Source of the DNA: Acanthacorydalis orientalis
Taxonomy: Eukaryota; Arthropoda; Insecta; Megaloptera; Corydalidae
Length of the DNA stretch: 64,000 nt
Direction of reading: 5' to 3'
Assembly (NCBI GenBank): GCA_034766995.1
Contig: CM068317.1
Span: 20,725,714-20,789,713 of the forward strand
Under the pieces are notes generated by a model. That model did not search any database. It was not told the origin of the DNA and saw nothing but the letters and a program-made list of their open reading frames with translations. The translations under genes were made by a program, and so were the position numbers. Positions 59,941 through 64,000 of the stretch are shown here, piece by piece (the first letter of the stretch is position 1; each line of letters begins with the position of its first letter).

Positions 59941-60022
59941 GTATATATTAGTATATTTATATAATTATTAACGCAGATATATCACAACGTGCTTTATAAA
60001 GTTTTTTATGGATAATTTTGAT

Positions 60023-60058
<36 letters not shown>
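59863..60058. repeat. Two (TA)n tracts
   Basis: (TA)n with TG steps at 59863-59948 and again at about 60024-60058. Confidence 0.9.
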
Positions 60059-60439
60059 GAAAGAACTAAAAACTTTTATTAGTGCTCTGATTCCAAGTAT
60101 ATCTGTTAGATATATTAACATACTTGTCCGTTAGTATTAATATCCGAAAAATATTTATTAACCTTAAGTAAAAGTATAAATTTCATAAAATGATATATAT
60201 CTCTGTCTGAAATAAAAATATTTCTTTATACATTCTAATAAAAATATCTAAAGAAATTATCAATAGACAAAAATAAAAATTACAATTTTGAAATGTCTAG
60301 TTCTTTAATGAACCCCCTAATATATACACATATTCATTTCACAATTGATAATGGACATACAAATGTAAGACATGATACATGAAGATACTGCAATATAAAA
60401 TTCCAACACTGATGTCGAATGAATTGAACATTTCTGTTA

Positions 60440-61010
60440 AAACGAATACAAATATCTGTAAAAAGTAACCAATGACAATTATACGCAGTCAATAACTTAC
60501 ACCTCAATACCAGACCAATTAGGCTTGTGTCACAAAAACACGGACCGTAAATAAATCCAAATACATAGGACATTTTGACCAGATAGCATCTTCGTGCGTA
60601 TGTGTGTGTGTGAATGCGTATACGCCACATCCGCACACTGTCGAAAAATCTATATACTTATATAACAACTATACAAGGAACGTTTGTATGTGTGCGTGTA
60701 TATTTTTTTTGTTTAATTTTTACTCGATACCACGTATGATCGAATGCATCTTCGTCGGATGCATTTTGCGCACGTGATCTCATCTCTATCCACTTTATAG
60801 CTCTTAATTTAGAATCACCACACAGATAGTGACTAAAAAGATCACTAATTTACCTGTGGGTGGCCGAGCTAGGATTTCACTCGTTGTGTCTCTGATATCG
60901 ATCTGAGACATGTGACGAGGTTCGTGAACTCGGCCACGCTGATGTAACTAATTAATTAAAATGTTGTTCTAAAGTGTTGGACAGATAACGATATGTATTT
61001 ATCTTAAGCC
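60440..61010. promoter_or_regulatory. Repeat-free island with E-box and inverted repeat
   Basis: Mixed composition, CACGTG at 60771-60776, and a perfect 9-bp inverted repeat GTGGCCGAG (60860-60868) / CTCGGCCAC (60929-60937) separated by 60 bp. The 100-codon minus frame (60334-60636) has no known domain. Regulatory DNA or a structured RNA are both possible; neither shown. Confidence 0.3.
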
Positions 61011-61639
61011 GCACACGAGAAAGATGCAAGAATGTAAACATATTGATAGGCATGTACACGTTTTTCAATTCTGAAATAATCGTCGAATTTGTACGCTTCA
61101 TTTTGAATTCATAATTAATATATTTAATCACTTATTTTGTAACAGGAAACGTGAAAAATTAGATGAAAATCGATATTTCCTCTCTAATTGTAAACGAGAT
61201 TGTATTTTAAATATAAAATATAGTGTTGTAAATATAAAAGTAAAATTTATATTTCACATTTATTTTTAAATATTATGTGAAGGAATTGTAGTTATGGTAA
61301 ATATTAATTATATATTTATGTTCATTTTTCATGTAATTTAAAAAATACTTTATTCAAATAATTTCATGAATAATACATACATACAGACACGTGTGTATAT
61401 ATATATATATATATAAATTACTAACATTATTAATTGTTAACGTTTGTTGACTCATGTAAAAATAATTTACAAGTACTAGACATAAATAAAAAAATGTTTT
61501 TCATATAAATATACATTTTTTATGAATATTTTAATTATAAAGGAATTAAAGTAAAATATTATATTACAAGTAAAAGATTAAAAGTAATGTTCATTTTCTG
61601 TTCTGTAGAATTAAATAAAATTAAAAAAATATACCATAA

Positions 61640-61640
<1 letters not shown>
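61011..61640. other. AT-rich spacer with short TA run
   Basis: CACGTGTG followed by (TA) at about 61390-61416. Nothing else. Confidence 0.4.
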
Positions 61641-61685
<45 letters not shown>

Positions 61686-61701
61686 TTTATATATGATTAT
61701 T

Positions 61702-61756
<55 letters not shown>

Positions 61757-61802
61757 TACATATAATATGGTGTGTGTGTACGCGCGCGTGTAGAGAGAGA
61801 GA
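61641..61802. repeat. (TA)n passing into (TG)n, (CG)n and (GA)n
   Basis: Two TA tracts (61641-61680, 61706-61760), then GTGTGTGTACGCGCGCGTGT (61770-61790), then GA repeats. An almost continuous alternating purine-pyrimidine run with a CG core. Confidence 0.9.
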
Positions 61803-62554
61803 GGGAAAGAAATAAAAGAATTGTGCTTATACCTTACAACGCACAAAAATATATGTATATAAAAATGTATTGTTCTGCTAATCTGCTAACTTAATAAAAG
61901 ACAAGTTTAAGATATGCTAAGAAATATTTTTTCTTAGGTACATGTATGTAAAATTGTTATACACCTAACAAAATTAGCCACTAAACAGTAAAAAGCATTT
62001 GCATCTCATCATTAACAAAGACCTCTGAATACATTCCCTTAAAACATTTCTAAGCTTCTTATTGATAAAATTGTATTTATTTGAATTTATTTCATTACAT
62101 CAAATTTCAAATATAAAAAAAATATAGTTATACACTTCTTTACACTTGATAATCGACTAACGATTAAAAGGTAGCCGCAATATGCTTAAAATTAAGATAG
62201 AAAATACGATAAATGTGCAAAAGTAGAATGTAAATATACATACAAAACAATATTTTGGTCATAGTATTCATGTTTACTCGTGAACATTCTCGCTCATTTA
62301 CGTAACAATTAGTTCAATCCAGATTCTGTTGTATATTACAAAAAATATTTAATCAACTGCAGATTCTTATTTAAATTTGGAAATAAGATTCTTTTCTGAA
62401 AATTAAAATATTATAAAAAACAAATATTACATCGAACCAGAAACTAACACATCTAGAATTTCGTGCAAAATGGTAGAAATGATAATAAATTGAGATAATA
62501 ATTATTCTATCACAAATTATGTATTTTAAGTAAATTATATTATATATATATATA
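61803..62554. other. AT-rich spacer, no feature seen
   Basis: Ends in a short TA run that touches the next element. Confidence 0.4.
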
Positions 62555-63075
62555 CACTCAAACCTGTTTTTGTGCGATTTTTTTATGCGGTATATAAAAA
62601 AATGATCATCAAAGTGCATAATGTGAATAAAAAATAATAAAAAGTAAGAAATTTGAAGATTAATTTGCCGTAAGGTTGGTTGCCTGAATGTCTAAATTTT
62701 CATCATCACATTACATACTTTGCATCAGCCCATTTTATTACATATGTATGTATTGCACCATCTAATAACATTAGTTCTTTACCGTCCTTCGAAGTGCATA
62801 CATACCTCGACCATTAAGTTAGAATTAATTTTAAAGTGAAATTAAAGGTAAATTTATTATTTCTTCCGTTTAGATATATTTTTTTATGTTTTTTGATTAG
62901 ACAGAATCCCTGAAAATGAATAATCAGAAGAAAAACAAAGTGAAAAGAAAGACAATGTTCTTAGAAACTAAAATTGCGATTTTAAATCGAATAGCAGAAG
63001 GCGAAAGATACACAGATCTTGATAAAGAATTTGGATTAGATGAATCCACTATAAGATCCATACAAAAACGTGTAG

Positions 63076-63134
<59 letters not shown>

Positions 63135-63866
63135 CTAGTAATTGTGCCACAAGCGAAAGTGCTAAAAGATCATCGTACTCATGAAACATTTTAATAGAGA
63201 AAATGGAAATTCGCTCGGATTTTTAATTAAAGAGAAAGCTAAATGGTGTTATAATCAGCTGAAAGATTTAGAGCCGTCTAGTTCATCGTCTTACATTGGA
63301 AACCCAACATTTTCTGCAAACAATGGCTAGTTAAGGGGCTAATAGGGTTTTTACGACGACACGGGCTTCACAATCTGAAGATAAGAGGCATATACAAACG
63401 ACTAATCAAAAAACCGTAGTCGCAAAAACTACATCGTATCAGAAAAAGCCAACTCTAAACAACTGCGAAGTAACATCTTCAAGTGACGAAAGTGATTTTG
63501 AATCAGTTCACCACAAGAAAATCTGCCCGTTCTTGACTACCAAGAATAATTTTTACATGTACATTTTGGAAATTTTCGTATGTGCAATATATAATATACA
63601 TATAAGTAAATAAAATATTTAAAAATGTTCCCATGTGTAAATTAATTTTTGTATCTTGTTTGGAAAAGCAATTTCTAGTTACATCGTGAGGTTTTGAGTT
63701 ATTTTCTATGAGCCTTTTTATGCAGTCCCTATTCAGCGCATAAAAAAAATTTTTACAATATGTTGGGAATTATATTTTTTGTAGCTGCTTATGAAGTTTC
63801 GGAATATTTTTTTGTGCGTTTTCTTTTATGCGGTCACTATCCCCCGCACAAAAACAAATTTGAGTG
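62555..63866 (+). mobile_element. pogo/Tigger element with CENP-B-type HTH, catalytic domain deleted
   Basis: Ends CACTCAAACCTGTTTTTGTG and, in reverse complement, CACTCAAATTTGTTTTTGTG, followed by the GCGGT-type subterminal motif, with TA beside the left end. 1.31 kb. It encodes the N-terminal HTH region and part of the second (CENPB) domain, then jumps to the 3' end without the DDE triad. (TA)n lies against both ends and another (TA)n splits the coding. Confidence 0.85.
62916..63194 (+). pseudogene. Tigger transposase N-terminal HTH fragment
   Basis: ATG 62916: MNNQKKNKVKRKTMFLETKI, AILNRIAEGERYTDLDKEFG, LDESTIRSIQKR is the jerky/CENP-B N-terminal helix-turn-helix. The frame then runs into about 50 bp of (TA)n (Ile-Tyr) and resumes LVIVPQAKVLKDHRTHETF. 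Downstream in other frames are AKWCYNQLKDLEPSSSSSYI, NPTFSANNG and FLRRHGLHNLKI, the second DNA-binding domain typical of Tigger proteins. Inactive. Confidence 0.85.
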
Positions 63867-63867
63867 T

Positions 63868-63872
<5 letters not shown>

Positions 63873-63899
<27 letters not shown>
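63873..63899. repeat. (TA)n between two elements
   Basis: A 27-bp TA run separating the Tigger right end from the next MITE. Confidence 0.9.
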
Positions 63900-63900
<1 letters not shown>

Positions 63901-64000
63901 GTGATTCAACGAATGCTTCCACACGAAAGTATTAAAAAAACGCAAAAAAATAAAAAAAATGATATTGTTTTTATAGAAAATTTCTGCTATGACTATTTTT
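63900..64000 (+). mobile_element. Left end of AGGATGATT-family MITE, cut by window edge
   Basis: AGGTGATTCAACGAATGCTTC and CACGAAAGTATTAAAAAAAC match the left ends at 3008 and 28932. It starts directly at the (TA)n and runs out of the window. Confidence 0.6.

Noticed and set aside
60334..60636. 100-codon minus-strand frame
   Set aside because: It lies in the mixed-composition island; no domain, signal peptide or splice structure convincingly supports a gene.

Overview
The window reads as a eukaryotic, very A+T-rich intergenic stretch, most likely from an insect. The basis is dense (TA)n microsatellites, many different mariner/Tc1 relics, piggyBac, pogo/Tigger and hAT remnants, one RTE-like retrotransposon scrap, and no operons or compact coding. 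A hymenopteran is my guess from the composition and the mariner-dominated repeats; the sequence does not prove it. I find no intact host protein-coding gene, no tRNA or rRNA, and no CRISPR array. Every recognisable coding stretch is a broken transposase or reverse transcriptase.

Layout. 0-5.5 kb: two piggyBac-like TTAA elements in opposite orientation enclose a repeat-poor, regulatory-looking island (1.3-2.5 kb), a small MITE and an internally deleted mariner. 5.5-11 kb: (TA)n tracts, two cecropia-type mariner derivatives keeping only the DNA-binding domain, and piggyBac relics. 11-25 kb: an unidentified decayed coding block, three mariner relics, a decayed Tc1 element, a duplicated (TA)n-plus-tail unit and a 16-bp minisatellite. 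25-37 kb: RTE-like relic, a third DNA-binding-domain MITE, two more mariners and a GC-richer island with a duplicated TATA-type motif pair. 37-46 kb: two hAT relics, a full-length but dead cecropia-type mariner and an irritans-type mariner. 46-55.5 kb: mariner fragment, Tc1 relic, pogo/Tigger elements and the fourth DNA-binding-domain MITE. 55.5-64 kb: a short mariner, a back-to-back mariner chimera, long (TA)n tracts and a Tigger element split by a microsatellite.

The strongest observation is a family of four mariner derivatives, about 560 bp each without later insertions. They share one internal breakpoint, which removes the catalytic domain but keeps the helix-turn-helix DNA-binding domain and both termini. 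Also notable are the frequent contact of TA-targeting transposons with (TA)n tracts, a palindromic chimera of two mariner 3' halves, and two promoter-like blocks with identical motifs at identical spacing. Scattered islands of mixed composition (about 1.3, 30.5, 33, 35, 44, 49.5, 53.8, 56.8 and 60.8 kb) lack repeats and could be cis-regulatory elements of a gene outside the window; this is inference.
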